Below, one piece after another: positions 23,601-36,245 of a DNA stretch of 64,000 bases. A program made the translations under genes and the position numbers. The DNA is from Ziziphus jujuba (Eukaryota; Streptophyta; Magnoliopsida; Rosales; Rhamnaceae). Position 1 is the stretch's first letter. Every line of letters begins with the position of its first letter. The notes beneath the pieces are model-generated. The model did no database searches. It was not told the origin of the DNA and saw nothing but the letters and a program-made list of their open reading frames with translations. The stretch is taken from positions 4,278,001 to 4,342,000 of the forward strand of contig NC_083382.1 in assembly GCF_031755915.1 (NCBI RefSeq). Direction: 5' to 3'.

Positions 23601-25420
23601 GAAACAGAAGGAGAGTTTCTGTAAATCAAATTGGACCGAAATTTGTGAAGGGATAGTTCGGATGACAGATTCCATTATTAATTTTTCTTGGATATTTCAT
23701 TTCTATAAGAAATAATACACATACGTGTGTATAAATATGTAGTAAATCTTTTATCAAAATATTTGTTTTTTTAATACATTGATAATTAAATAAATTGATA
23801 ATTAATATTTAAATTTTAATATGAAATTTTAAATAGAATATGATAACATTTAGAATTAGCCACTTCCAATTTATCGATTTAATAAAGGAAGAGATTTCTT
23901 CCTAAAAAATTCTTGTATATATAAATTTTATATACTTAATCATTAAGTTATTCAAGTCTTTGTCTTTTTAGGGACAGCTCATATAAAAACAATCATCTAA
24001 GTTTTAAGGAAAGAGAACATCATACCGACAGTTTTTCGAGAACATCATACCGACAGTTTTTATTTATTATTTATTATTATCCGTATTATTATTTGGTACA
24101 AAGAAACATTTTTTTTGCTGCAAAATAAGCGATCTTTATCTCAAGATATTTCAATCTGATAACAAATTAAATTGCAAAATGGCCCCTTAAATTAAACAAA
24201 TTTAAAATTTGGACTTGCAAAAGGTGGAATCAATCTTTTTTTAAAAAAATGGAGTCCACAATGTGAAAAGTTTGTTTTTTTGGTAAAGCACGATGTTGAA
24301 AACTGAGCGTGTGGAATCATTTTCTATGAAAAACGTAGACCCCATTATGGAACATGGTGACAGCTTTTTTTGTGATTAAAATTTTGAGTATTGATCACGC
24401 TCACCTTATTATATAAAAGGAAGATTATAAAAAGCTTAAAGTGCAAGCCATATTTTTCAACTTCCATAATGCACCTTGCCATTTTGTTTTCTTGTTTCGT
24501 TTTATAGATTAATTGTTTCTTGTCCTACAAAATTGAGAAGAATATGAAGAATATCTAATAAGATAATCCAAAATCGAGAAAAATCTAGAAAGTTTAAGTG
24601 GAACCTCGTGGAAAGCCTGGGTTAGGCATCTGTCTCACTCTTTTTTTTCTAGGCAAGCATCTTTTCACGTCACTTTTTCTCTTTTCTTTTTCTTTTATAT
24701 TAAATACTTTGTGATCAAATTTCAACATGATCTTCAATTTTCTATAAGGTCCTTGAAAATTTTGATATTAATTAATGAGTTAAAATACTTTATAACATAC
24801 GCAGTTTTAAATTCTTCGATGATAAGCAACACACATCATCCACCGTCAATATTTATAAAATATAATACAAAATTAATACGGCAGAATGTGCATGTTCATG
24901 AAAATTGATGGATTGTATGTTGCCTATGCCGTATGCAGAGGGAACATATTCCCAAAAAAATTAATAAAAAAAGAACTTGTAACAAAAAACATAATCCAAT
25001 ATAGCAAAATTCTAAACCAAAAGCCTATATTGTAAAATAACCGTAGTTGATGGATCAAAATGCAAAATATACATCTAGCGGTGAGGTGTAAACGTGAGTC
25101 ATTGTGTGTATAAGTAGAGGTAAAGGCCTCTGTGTCACATATAGACTTGAAGTCGTTGTTGAAAGAAAGACGTGAAGAAGACGAAGATATGAGAAGAGGG
25201 AAAGGGAGATTGGAGCTACTGGAAATTGTAGGAATGGGCTGTTTGGGATGAAAATGAATAAGAAAAGAGCAAGAAGAATTCTTATTGCATATATTCTTCC
25301 CAAGGCCGCCCATTCCGATGATTTCCGGCGGTTCCTCCCTTTCCCTTCCATCTCTACCTACAAAATCTTTTAGTCATCTCCTTCCCAAGCAGCTGGCATA
25401 TATGTAGATGTTACCTATAT

Positions 25421-25451
<31 letters not shown>

Positions 25452-25782
25452 GATATATACAATGTTTTATTTTCCACATAAACATTCTTTCTTTGTTTCT
25501 CTACTCGGTATTCTTGTAAAAGCTCTAAATCGTCATACACTCTGTTAGAAATAGAGTTCTTATTTTGTGCTAAGCATTTATAACAATTTTAAGAGTATTG
25601 CAAAATTTAATTTTAAATTATTAATTGACAAGTCATTTTTAATATTTGATAGGTTAATATATACTTGTATTTCATATTAAAAATATGTTCATGCAACAAA
25701 TTATTAATCACATATATATAGTTTTAATTAACTATAAATATTATGTAAAATATCTATTAACTTAGTATTTAGTAATTATTAA
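23601..25782. other. AT-rich intergenic DNA, no recognised gene
   Basis: A 25-bp direct repeat (GAGAACATCATACCGACAG) occurs twice at 24,014-24,062. A minus-strand stretch, 25,351-24,924, has two overlapping reading frames (98 and 129 codons) with no domain I recognise; the longer one begins MGGLGKNICNKNSSCSF. I do not call it a gene. Confidence 0.3.
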
Positions 25783-26043
25783 GGATTGATATTTGTCTGA
25801 TTAGAATTTTAGTTTTAAAAGATAATATTTTTAATAATATTTGATATGCCAAGATAATTTTGAAAATAATACAGTATATCTTATGTTGAAAACATGTATT
25901 GATATTTGTCTGATTAGAATTTTAGTTTTAGGATTGATATTTGTCTTATTAGAATTTTAATTTTAAAAGATAATATATTTAACATTTGATATGCCAAGAT
26001 AATCTTGAAAATAATACAATATCTTATGTTGAAAACATGTATT
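25783..26043. repeat. Direct duplication of about 120-150 bp
   Basis: TTGATATTTGTCTGATTAG, GATATGCCAAGATAAT and CTTATGTTGAAAACATG occur in the same order twice, first at about 25,787-25,903 and then at about 25,934-26,043. A partial extra copy of the first part lies between them. No coding signal. Confidence 0.8.
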
Positions 26044-26103
26044 CAATAGATTCATACTCTATGCATATCATTATTCTAGCAATATATATGCATAATATTA
26101 TTG

Positions 26104-26139
<36 letters not shown>

Positions 26140-26439
26140 GCTATGATATATATGGTAGGGATCGACACTCAATATATTTATCTGTAATTTGAGGTAAATT
26201 TATATAGAGCTATTTTGTTAGGAACTACTAGTGTAGAACAAAATCCGGTGTAGAACAAAATCCGATATCGATTAAACATACGATTGTAAAGGATATATAT
26301 AAAAAGTTTGAGGTACTCATTCTATTATATTAACCTTTTAGCTTAGAACTTAAAATCTTACTCGGTACGCCTTCTGGTAATATGTTAAATTTCATAGACA
26401 CAAATTTCCATTTGTCTACGTCTGCTTCATAGGCATAGT

Positions 26440-26640
26440 TTTTATATATTTATCTTTCTTTTCTTATTATCTCTTTCATAGACTTGGTTTTCATTTCTTT
26501 ATCTTTTTTGCTTTTTTTCTTATTATCTGTTTTACAGACTTTGTTTACATTTTTTTTTTTTTTCCCTATCATCTCTTTCATAGACTTAGTTTGCATTTAT
26601 TTATCTTTTTTCCTATAATCTCTTTCTAGGAATTTTTCTT
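26440..26640. repeat. About 50-bp minisatellite, T-rich
   Basis: About four units carry TCTCTTTCATAGACTT followed by a T-rich stretch ending near TTTATCTTTT. Two to three more units lie at 27,645-27,765, after an inserted element. Confidence 0.75.
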
Positions 26641-26646
26641 CCTTCC

Positions 26647-27506
26647 TAGCCCGGCTTAAGGCATAGGCCACTAGGATCCCATTTGATTAGGGGCCCCAAA
26701 ACATATTTTTCCTATAAATTATATATATACATATATCTATATATATATATATATACACACATATATATTTATTAATAAAAGATAAATTAATATATACATA
26801 TATATTTATTAAATAAAATATAATTATTAATTTTATTATTTTTATCTTTGATATTGGTTCACTTTGTAATGTATGATTTCTGTTTAAGATATTGCGAAAT
26901 GAATGTAGAACCAAAATTTTATTAAAAAAATGTCATTAGAAAGAAACAATTTGTCGAGAATAAAATTAATTAGGTGAGATTTATAGCTGAATAATTTTTT
27001 AAATTAATTATTTCAATTATATAATTGATTGTGTTATTTTTTCACTTCAAAATAAATTTGAACAGTTTACGATATATGAAGATAATTTTGATATTTTATA
27101 TAATATAACAAAATTAAAATTGTTTAATGATGATTTTCTAAAAGAAAAATGTTTAAATTTTGAAAAAACTTTAAAATATTGATAGTTTATATTTATTTTC
27201 ATAATGAAAAGTTTTAAAAGAAATAATGAATCTAAAATTAAAAATGGTACTTTAGATACTAAATCATATAAAAAAAATTAAATTATTTTCTTAAATATTA
27301 TTTTTATTTGTCTTCAACAACTCAAAAAAAATTAAATAATTTAATAATTTTATCAATTAAAAAATATTTATTATTGAATCTTCAATATAAAATTTATTAT
27401 TAATTTTACATTTCAAAATACATTTCTAAAAATTAATATTTAAAAAAAATTAGGACCCAACTATTTTTTTCTGCCTAGAGCCTAAAAAATGGTTGAGACG
27501 GTCCTG
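26647..27506. mobile_element. 860-bp hAT-like remnant
   Basis: It is flanked by TTCCTTCC (26639-26646) and TCCCTTCC (27507-27514), a 7/8-matching 8-bp duplication. The ends are TAGCCCGGCTTAAGG on the left and, as complement of the right end, CAGGACCGTCTCAACC, resembling degenerate hAT terminal repeats. The inside is AT-rich with (AT)n and no transposase. It splits a minisatellite locus. Confidence 0.55.
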
Positions 27507-27526
27507 TCCCTTCCCCAAACCTGTCA

Positions 27527-27920
27527 CTACAGAAAAATTAAAAACTCTGAAAAAGTTCCTAGTCAAAATTGAAAACCATCGCTTAATATACACCATGCAT
27601 GTTGTGAAAAGCGGTCATGTTATAATTTGGTGTGGCTTCTTTTTTTATTATTATCTCTTTTATTGACTTGGATATTATTTATTTATCTTTTCTTTCTTAT
27701 TATCTCTTTCATAGACTTAGTTTACATTTATTTATCTTTCTTCCTATTATCTCTTTTTAGGAATGTTTTTTTTTTTTCTTTCTCCCTTCCTATACCTCTG
27801 TCACTATAGAAAAATTTAAAAGTGTGAAAAAGTTCCTTGTCGAAAATGAAAACCATCGCTAATTAAATATACACCATGCATGTTTGGACACATGGTCATG
27901 TTATAATTTGGAGTTGTGGC
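27527..27920. repeat. About 280-bp direct duplication with minisatellite between
   Basis: CACTACAGAAAAATTAAAA, AAAGTTCCT, AAAACCATCGCT and ACACCATGCATGTT occur near 27,527-27,640 and again near 27,799-27,920 with small changes. The minisatellite of 26,440-26,640 precedes both copies. Confidence 0.75.
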
Positions 27921-28820
27921 TTAAGAAAAATATTTATCACTACTGTCACTTTTAGCCAACAAATGTTGCAAGTTTGTGGCTGTAAACCTATTGTTTTTGT
28001 TATTTATTTATTTATTTATTTATTTATCGGAAGTTGTACGAACCTTTTGTGATGGGGCCATTGACAATTTAACCACAAACACAATTTCATTACTAAATCC
28101 CATTTGCACGACCGAAGTTATAATTTTAAGTGACAAAAAAGTTGTTCACACCAATAGTCTGTTCGTGGTGCTTTTGCTATTAATTGTATATATGCTTGTA
28201 GCCTTGTGCTACCAGCATTTCAGTGTAATTTTACTAAGAATAAATTTGGAATTATAGGAAGTTGGGGCACCATTTTAGAAATAAATTTAAAATTGTTTTA
28301 TGTACAAAAGTGAAAATATATATATGATATATACAATTTCAATTATATATGAAATTGTTATATTATAATTTTGTTTAAAAAAATTATTTTGTTATATTGT
28401 TATTAACCATTCTGATTAATAAAATTTAAATTTTGATAAAAAAAAAAATTAAGATGTTGCATGAGTAGAGGATCCTGCATATATAAGGACGACAGTACAC
28501 TTTTTGGGTGCAATACACAGTAGCAAACGGTTCACTGTTGCTCATACAAAAAAGTTCCAAAATAGGACATTATATTCCAAATCAATCAATTTTGACTACA
28601 GTATGACATAAATAGTCTAATACAGTTCTATATGCACCATAAATCGCCAATAGAAGGATATGGTGACAAACTGACAATAATATGTCTATTAACGTTTAAT
28701 CATTGAAAGAGACATGGTATACGCGTCATAAACTTATTGGAAACCGGCATGAATTGGGATACACAAGAACAAAACCTATTTTCTTAAGAAAAATTTTGAC
28801 TTATACTGTTAAATGAATTC
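27921..28820. other. AT-rich DNA, no gene seen
   Basis: A (TTTA)n run lies near 28,001-28,026. The 93-codon frame across it (27,976-28,257) is not recognised. Confidence 0.3.
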
Positions 28821-29320
28821 TATACAGTATCATTATAAATTTATATTTTTATTCTATTTAATATTACTACAAATTATATTTATTAATTATACATTTAGAA
28901 ATATAAGATTGAATATTTTAAATATATTTAAAAGTATGTGATTAACTACTTTAAATATATTTAGAAGTGTGGGATTTAAAATTTTTAGATATAAATATTT
29001 TAGATGTGTTTAAAAGTTTACAATTGAATATTTCAAATGCATTTAAAATATGTCATTGTACATTTTTAAAGATGAATATATCAAATATGTTCATAAATAT
29101 GTGACTAAATATCTCAAATATATTTAAACGTATACTATCGAAATGCTTTGGAAACATTTATAATTTTGAAATCAAACATTCCAACAAATAAATCTTTTCA
29201 TTGTCTAAAAATTAATAGATCAAAAAAAATTGTGAAATTTTCATGACTATTAATTTTATCCAAAAGCATTATAAAAAACTTTTATGAAATGGTGTTTGAT
29301 TAATAAATGAATTATGGATA
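28821..29320 (+). repeat. Dispersed AT-rich repeat, copy 1
   Basis: It contains degenerate 35-45-bp subrepeats of the form TTTAAATATATTTAAAAGTATGTGATT and ends near ATGGTGTTTGATTAATAAATG. The same order of motifs, reversed, is found at about 51,040-51,535. It is probably a non-autonomous transposon family. Confidence 0.6.
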
Positions 29321-30220
29321 AAAACAACTTATTTTTTTGATTTAGTTAAGATTGTATGAATTATAAATATTTTACATATTAAAATTTTTATATAAAGCTA
29401 TTTTATATATTTTTTAATATTTAAACGATAATATGTAAAGAGTTAAATTATATTAATGTATTTTAAAATTATGAAAATAACTATTCAAAAGTCAAATATT
29501 TGAATTTCAATTTTTTCTGCCCCAAATATATAGAATAAAATAATAATAAAAATGAGATATGTTGAGAAGACAAAAGATTTCTATCCAACAAAATGTAAAA
29601 CTGTAAAATATATTTTTAATTGAAACATCGTACATTTAGTTTTCGAGGGTTCAACTTCTTAAAGTCATTTAAGAAAACAAAAGTTCTTTTGAGAAAAATG
29701 GGTTGGGCGCCATGCATATACCAGTATATTGTATTTTTCTGCACCAAAATTATGGAGGTAAAAGCAAGAAAAGTAGTCAAATAATTTACCAAATTGATTA
29801 AAAGCTTATATGAATTATAAAAAATAAAATTTATGATAATTTATCTTGTAAAGTTTTTAAAATAAATAATATTTTAATATGATATTAGAGTAAAACATTT
29901 TTAAAATTCTAGTTCTTGACAATTTCATAAAAAACAAGAAGTAAAAGCCAAAAAAAAATTGAGCCTACATATGAAGGTGATATGATAGGTAGGTTAAACT
30001 TTGAGAAAAAGTAATATTTTATCACAGATACTAAAGTACTTCATTCATTGGATTAGGGAATATCCAAATAATTTGATCTATTTAAAACCTTTTTAACTCT
30101 TACGAATAGTATAATTAATTAATGTTACAAACAGTTTTGTAATTTCTACAAGAAGAAAATATATTGTTTCATTTTTTTTTTAATTTTTTGGGTTGAATAT
30201 AAATTGTTCCTTAATTTTTA
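29321..30220. other. AT-rich DNA, no gene seen
   Basis: Low-complexity AT-rich sequence up to the target site of solo LTR copy C. Confidence 0.35.
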
Positions 30221-33200
30221 TGTCAGGATCCATTTAAAATTCTTCATCGGAATCCTAGACAAGCCCTGATCCTAGAAAAATCCTACCGGACCTTCCAATG
30301 GAAAATCCGGCAGAACCTTCCCTAAGGATTGGACTTACCACAATTTTCCTGCATTGAAAATATACTTCTATATACACCCTTTATTCCTCCCACCTTACTA
30401 CAATATATTTCTACAGATTTGCAGTACTCCAAGTAAATGACAGGAAATCAATATATGATTCAATAAATATGTGTCCAATCAGTATACAAAACATTATACA
30501 AATAATTATGAAATTAATACAATGACAGATGAAGCAATACAAGATGGAGAGGAAAAAGGGAGGAAATGTTTCTTGGACTTTCAACAATGAACTGAGACAT
30601 CGGGCTCACCCCGGACGATCAACGTCTCCCAACCTGGGCCTAGAAGAACGGAATTTAAAAACATGATATGCTAATCATCTCAGTGAATAACCCAATCTAC
30701 TATACAATAATAATAATAAGAAGAAGGTAAATCACTTAGTTAATTGATTAATAACAAATAAGTAACTAAATAATAGGTAGTTAAAAATAATATTTTCCCT
30801 TAAAACCCTCACGATTCACTCAGTTGGAAAAATTTCCTTTTTAAAATATTTTTGCATAACCCAATCTTTTATGTCCCAAAAATCAAGTAATAATTAATTT
30901 AATAAAATTTAAATAATCTAAATACGAATAAAATTAATAAAATAAATTTAGAATACTTGCATTAAAGAAGTATAACATAAAAGTGAAATTCAATATATAA
31001 TTCATAAAATTTGATTTAATAAATTAAAATAAACAGTGTCAAAAATATAATTTAAATAATTACAAACAATCATGTAAAATAAGTGGTAGAAAAATACTAT
31101 AATATTCATTTTGAAATATTCAACCAATCTATATAATATTTTTATGACAGATGCATTTTAAAAACATTAATTTAAAATAAATGATATAAAATATGAATAA
31201 ATACATTTTAGAAAATATTAATTGGAAATAGGTGATAAAATAAATTAAATACATTTAATTTAAATGTTGCTTTAAAACTTAAGATTTGAAATTTATATCT
31301 GACAAATAATACTTGACGCACCACACTATATACCAGTGATACCCTACGATACCCAGCATCCCGAGTACCGTCCGACGGAAGGTTAAAAAGAGAAACTTGC
31401 ATACGGTCTCTTCGGCGTCCCGACAGCGCTGCTGTTTAAACCGTCATCCCGGCTATGAAGGGGGGGCGACTTATGGCTAATATCAAACTTGTCTGCCTTC
31501 GGTCCGATGGCAACTCACGGGAAACATTATAACTTGCGTGCTCATTCACATATACAGTACAGAACACCAATACTGTATGAGTGCGTCTAAAACAAATAAC
31601 CAAGTTTATTATTAAAATACCAAATTTTTCCAAAATTCACCGTGGAAATTATACCATTTTTCAAATTCACATTCCCATATTTTTATTTAATATCAGCAAC
31701 ATAAATCCATCGATATAAATTATCAATTTCAAATCCTCAATGAAATCAACAATAATTTAAAATAAATATTCCTTCAATTCCTCAAACTTCAAAATATAAT
31801 TAAATCACATGATAAACATAACAATTATAAAAGGAAATTGAAATCGCAATTTCTTTTAATTCCCAAATATATTTTTGGTGCCCAAACATATATTAAAACA
31901 ACATGCATTGGCAATATAATTTAGATGGAAATTCTCTTAATATTAAATACATAAAACATATTTTTCAAATATATAATTATAAAATATTCCAATAACAAAA
32001 TCCAATAATTATTAAATTAAACTTCAAATTCAAGAAAATTCTTAAAACCCAAAATATTTATAATACACAAATAATTTAATTTCCTTCAATTTTGGCATAA
32101 AATTTCAATTAGAAATTTACTAAACAATTAACACATGAAATAAAATTTCCAAATATATAATCAACACAAAATATATACAATTTACCAACCCAAAATAATT
32201 TTGAAGGTGAGTCACTCACCTCAAGCACGCAATCCAACCAAGATCCTCCATAGGATCAATTCTACAGCTCACACGTGCTCCTAAAACAACAATATTACAC
32301 ATGATTAAATAAATTAATATTTTATTCGGATAAATAATCCCGGTACCTGGTGGGTTTAACACAAACGACAACCAAAATTTACGAGTAATATATCGAATCG
32401 AAGCTTGTGAAATGAGGATTATGAATCTAGTCTTACTTCCCGCAGATCGGACCCAAGATGGTCGGAATCTCGTCGGAAAGCTCTCGGATTTCATATCCTT
32501 GATTCTCACAATCTGTTAAGAATTGAGGAAAGTGGACACCGAATTTAGGTTCAAGGGGTCGGAATTAGTGGGAAAGGATGGGTGGGGTGATCGGAAACTC
32601 ACCGGAATTGGGTTTTCCGCTGAGCCGCCATGGTCACCAAAATCCGCCACCGTCGGCAGCGCATCCGGTGGCTACTGGCTGTGAAACTTGGTGAAGTGAT
32701 AGACCTGGTGATGGGTAACTTAACGGGACCGGTGGTGAGGCAAACAGAGGTTTGGTTTGGGAGATATCGGTGAGAGAAGGAAATCAACCACCGCCGGAAA
32801 ATGCCCTGATCCGAGCGCATCGCAGGCGATCTGACCGTGATTTTTGTCTGGCCGGCAGGTTTTCAGGTGGGCTTCAAGCTAGGGTGGCGCGTGTGGCTTA
32901 AAAGTGATCGGACGGCGGTCAACAGTGGTGGCCGGTGGTGGTGGCTTCTCTCCCCCTCTCTCTCTCTCTCTCTCCTCCCCTCTTTCTCTCTCTTTCCCCC
33001 TTCTCACGTGTTTTTGCCAAAATAAAAGCTACCTGTGGGTGACACTGTTCACTCACGGGATTGGCTGAAAATACCACATTTGGCACACACTGTTCACTCA
33101 AGTCAAAATATATTAAAATATTATGATATTCAGAAAATTTTACATGTCCATAACTTTCAAACCATATGTCCAAATCGGACGTACCACTACTCTATGAATT

Positions 33201-33524
33201 CGTATCGACGAGTACTTGACAAAACATGCATGAGTCAAAGCTCAACTTTGCATGACCAAAAAGTCAACTCCGGTACCCCTTGGACAGTTTGGACCTCGAC
33301 TTGTTTTGCTCATAACTTTCAATCTGTAGCTCCCTTTTCCAACGTTCTACTAGTCTATGGACTCGTGACAACGTGTACTTTTTAACAGTACCTTGGTCAA
33401 TGTGAAATTCTATCAGGAGTAAAAAAGTCAATATTTGACCCCTTCTCAGTCAATGATGGTCAAACTTGATCAACCTCGGTCAAATTTGAGAAATTTCCGA
33501 TATACTTCGAGACAGGGTGTTACA
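30221..33524 (-). mobile_element. Solo LTR, copy C (3,304 bp)
   Basis: It starts TGTCAGGATCC and ends GACAGGGTGTTACA, the same ends as copy B, and has the same internal order (ACAAGCCCTGATCC near 30,259, GAATAACCC near 30,685, a CT tract near 32,955-33,000, CATAACTTTCAAACC near 33,150). It is flanked by TTTTA on both sides (30216-30220 and 33525-33529), a perfect 5-bp target duplication. No internal retrotransposon region is present, so it is a solo LTR. Confidence 0.9.
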
Positions 33525-33529
33525 TTTTA

Positions 33530-34338
33530 CCTCAGCTATGCATGCATATATATATATATATACAGTAGAAAAACGAAAATGTTATGAGGTTGTGGAAATT
33601 CTATAATTTAGCCATGAAAGGCTATGACATAAAAATTGGGAAACTAGAACGGAGAGGAAAAGAGATGAGGAATAAGGAAGATATTTATTAAAAAAGGATA
33701 ACGTGTATTTGTTGTAAAAATAAATAATTTGCAGTTCCGGTATACAACCAAATTTACATGATCTGCAACCAACAAGAACACACCACGGTAACTAAATTTT
33801 CTCAATAGAATTTCATATTGATTTCAACTTTTACAACATGTAGACTGGTCAATGCTTTGGGTCAACCACAATCAGTAAGAGAAAAAGAAGATTGATTCCC
33901 TAGCCGAAAATGAAAAGGGCCTATACTTGCACTAAACCTTTTTTTATACCTATACTTTTTCTTTCTTTCTTTTTTTTTTTTCCTTTTTCTTTTTACAAAA
34001 ATTTTTAAATTACTTTTTTTAATATTGTTCTGATTTATTTTAAACTTTACAAGCATCATTTGTCTTCATCAAATTCACCAATATATATATATATATATAT
34101 ATATTCGTCTTGGAAGATATCGAAGGTCAAGTTGTGGTTTTTCCTGTATATTCTTTTTCAATAACGATGCTTGAAAAGGATTTTAACGTTGAAGGTTTGT
34201 TGAATATGTGCAAATTGTTCCATTCATGCGTGCTAAACATTTTACTGTTGCTCAGATGGAGGCTATCAAACATTCAAACAATTTTTAGTACTGTATCAGT
34301 GAACATATTTCTTAGATAGGGGATATTTTAGCAACTTC

Positions 34339-34369
<31 letters not shown>

Positions 34370-35516
34370 GACAGTGTTAAGCAAAAATGGCCGGGCGTGT
34401 AATTTGATGCCCTGAAAAGGAAAATGACACCATTTGGCCTAGCACTCCATATGTTTAGGTACAATTAACCATGTCAAAATAAATAGCCTTGATGTTTTGT
34501 ATTTACCGCATAAATGTATGAACCACAGGATTTTTTTTTATTTTTTTTTTAATATTAGAGGAAGAGTTTTATACTTAAATCATTATCCAAAGGAACATAA
34601 TTTTTAGGATTGACTGGATTATTCATGTAGGAATTGAACCATAGGAATTGATTCTGCTTCATCAAGAAATGGCTATTGTAAATGCCATTAATGTAATGGA
34701 TCAACAATAATAACCAAACAGCTGGTCTTGAGACTCATTGGAAGTGATATTAAACTTTAATTTGCACTGGATCAGGAAGTCCTTCCAAGATCAATTCATG
34801 TTTTAAACGAAAAAGGAGCAAGAAAACTCTTTTAAGGACAGGGGTTGCATGCGAGGTCATCATCTACCTCCTCTGTTGTTATAAGTAATTTTTTGTTGCA
34901 TTTTCTATGGTTCATTTTCTATATCGATATAAATTGACATTTTTGTAAGAATTGGAGTCTGGTTGAAATAAGGACATTTATATGTAAAGGGTACGAAATA
35001 TGTCAAATCTTAATCAATTTTTAATGGCTGTTGGGACAAGTTTTTGAAAATTTGAGGTTGAAGTTAACGAAGTGCATGTAGACCAATTTAATTGGGCCTT
35101 GTATGGCAAAGAAGGACGTGGTCACTGTGCGGTCGATATAAGTCTATGGGCAAGGATTCATTCTGGCCAAGTTGGTTTAATACAACCAAGGAATCCCAAA
35201 GAATCCAAGAGCACAAGAACCATGAAGCGGTCGCCAATTAATGGAAGTGCTCGTCATTTGGAGATAAACCAATCATCAAAACGGAAGGTAAATTGGGCTT
35301 TTGAAAAACTGTGAAACTTCAACTTGATATCTTAAAGCATTTGCTAGTCACATTTCAGTCTCAAAAAATCTATTCCCAGGTTGAAATTGAAGCTCGCTCT
35401 CAACACTGCCTGGTTTGATCATTTATTTCAATTTTTTAATCGGTCTTGATAAAGTTTGACCTTTCTTTTTTTGTTGTAACTTACAAAGATGTATACTGTA
35501 TGCATCTTTTTATTTT
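33530..35516. other. AT-rich intergenic DNA, no recognised gene
   Basis: It holds (AT)n near 33,547 and 34,080, and an A tract near 34,345. An 80-codon plus-strand frame at 35,072-35,314 has mixed composition but no domain I recognise. Confidence 0.35.
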
Positions 35517-35616
35517 ACATTATTCCTTACTTTTAGAGGTACAGCACTTTAAAAATCTACAGTATTACATTATTCCTTACTTTTAGAGGTACAGCACTTT
35601 AAAAATTTACAGTACT
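35517..35616. repeat. 50-bp tandem duplication
   Basis: Two adjacent 50-bp units carry TTCCTTACTTTTAGAGGTAC and GCACTTTAAAAAT; they differ at about two positions. Confidence 0.9.
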
Positions 35617-35869
35617 ATATCCCCATCGGGCCCTTCAAGTGGAACCTTACATATATATAGTTCGGCCTCATAAATTTATTCCGGTCTAACCATTAATTCA
35701 GTGAGCCATTTTTAGGATTACGAAACTCATTCTAAAAATTATATCCAAAAAAATCATTCTAAAAATAATTACCAAAAAAAAAAAAAAAAAACTCATCTTA
35801 AAAATGCTAGCTAATTTGCTTTTGATGTTTTGAGGCCATGAAAAAGAATTTCTACAATTTAACCCTTAA

Positions 35870-36245
35870 AAGAGTTGTGTTACGGAATTGGGAGAAAAAC
35901 AAATAGCAACGGAAACAAAGAAAGCGAAGAACAAACACACAGTTTACGTGAAAACCCTTGACGGGAAAAACCACGGGCAGGGAGAAGCAAATCCAATATC
36001 GAAAGATTTGTATAAGGTGAGCCAAATTTCGAAATACCCTAAAAACCCCAATAACGGCCGAACAAAAATATAGATATATATATAGTACAGAAGAAACCCT
36101 AAAATTGAACAGGTCCATACCGCGGGGGCGCTGCCCCCGCACCCCCATCGGGCTCAGTGGTGGGCTACGGTCTCGGGCCTATCGGCCCGAGACCTCCGCT
36201 TCCACCAGAGCCCCAAATTTTTCTCCAAAATTTAGTTTCACAAAA
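35870..36245. mobile_element. LTR-retrotransposon remnant with two GC-rich hairpins
   Basis: The stretch is GC-rich against its surroundings. It contains GTTTACGTGAAAACCC and GGGAAAAACCACGGGCAGG, sequences I associate with plant copia-type LTRs. Two strong palindromes follow: GCGGGGGCGCTGCCCCCGC (36122-36140), and an 11-bp stem at 36169-36179 pairing with 36184-36194 around a TATC loop. No coding domain is left and the ends were not found. Confidence 0.5.

Noticed and set aside
24924..25351. 98- and 129-codon minus-strand frames as a gene for a small secreted peptide
   Set aside because: The two frames overlap, no conserved peptide motif (CLE, IDA, CEP or similar) was seen and there is no clear TATA box.
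35072..35314. 80-codon plus-strand frame
   Set aside because: Composition looks partly coding, but there is no recognised domain, splice site or promoter.
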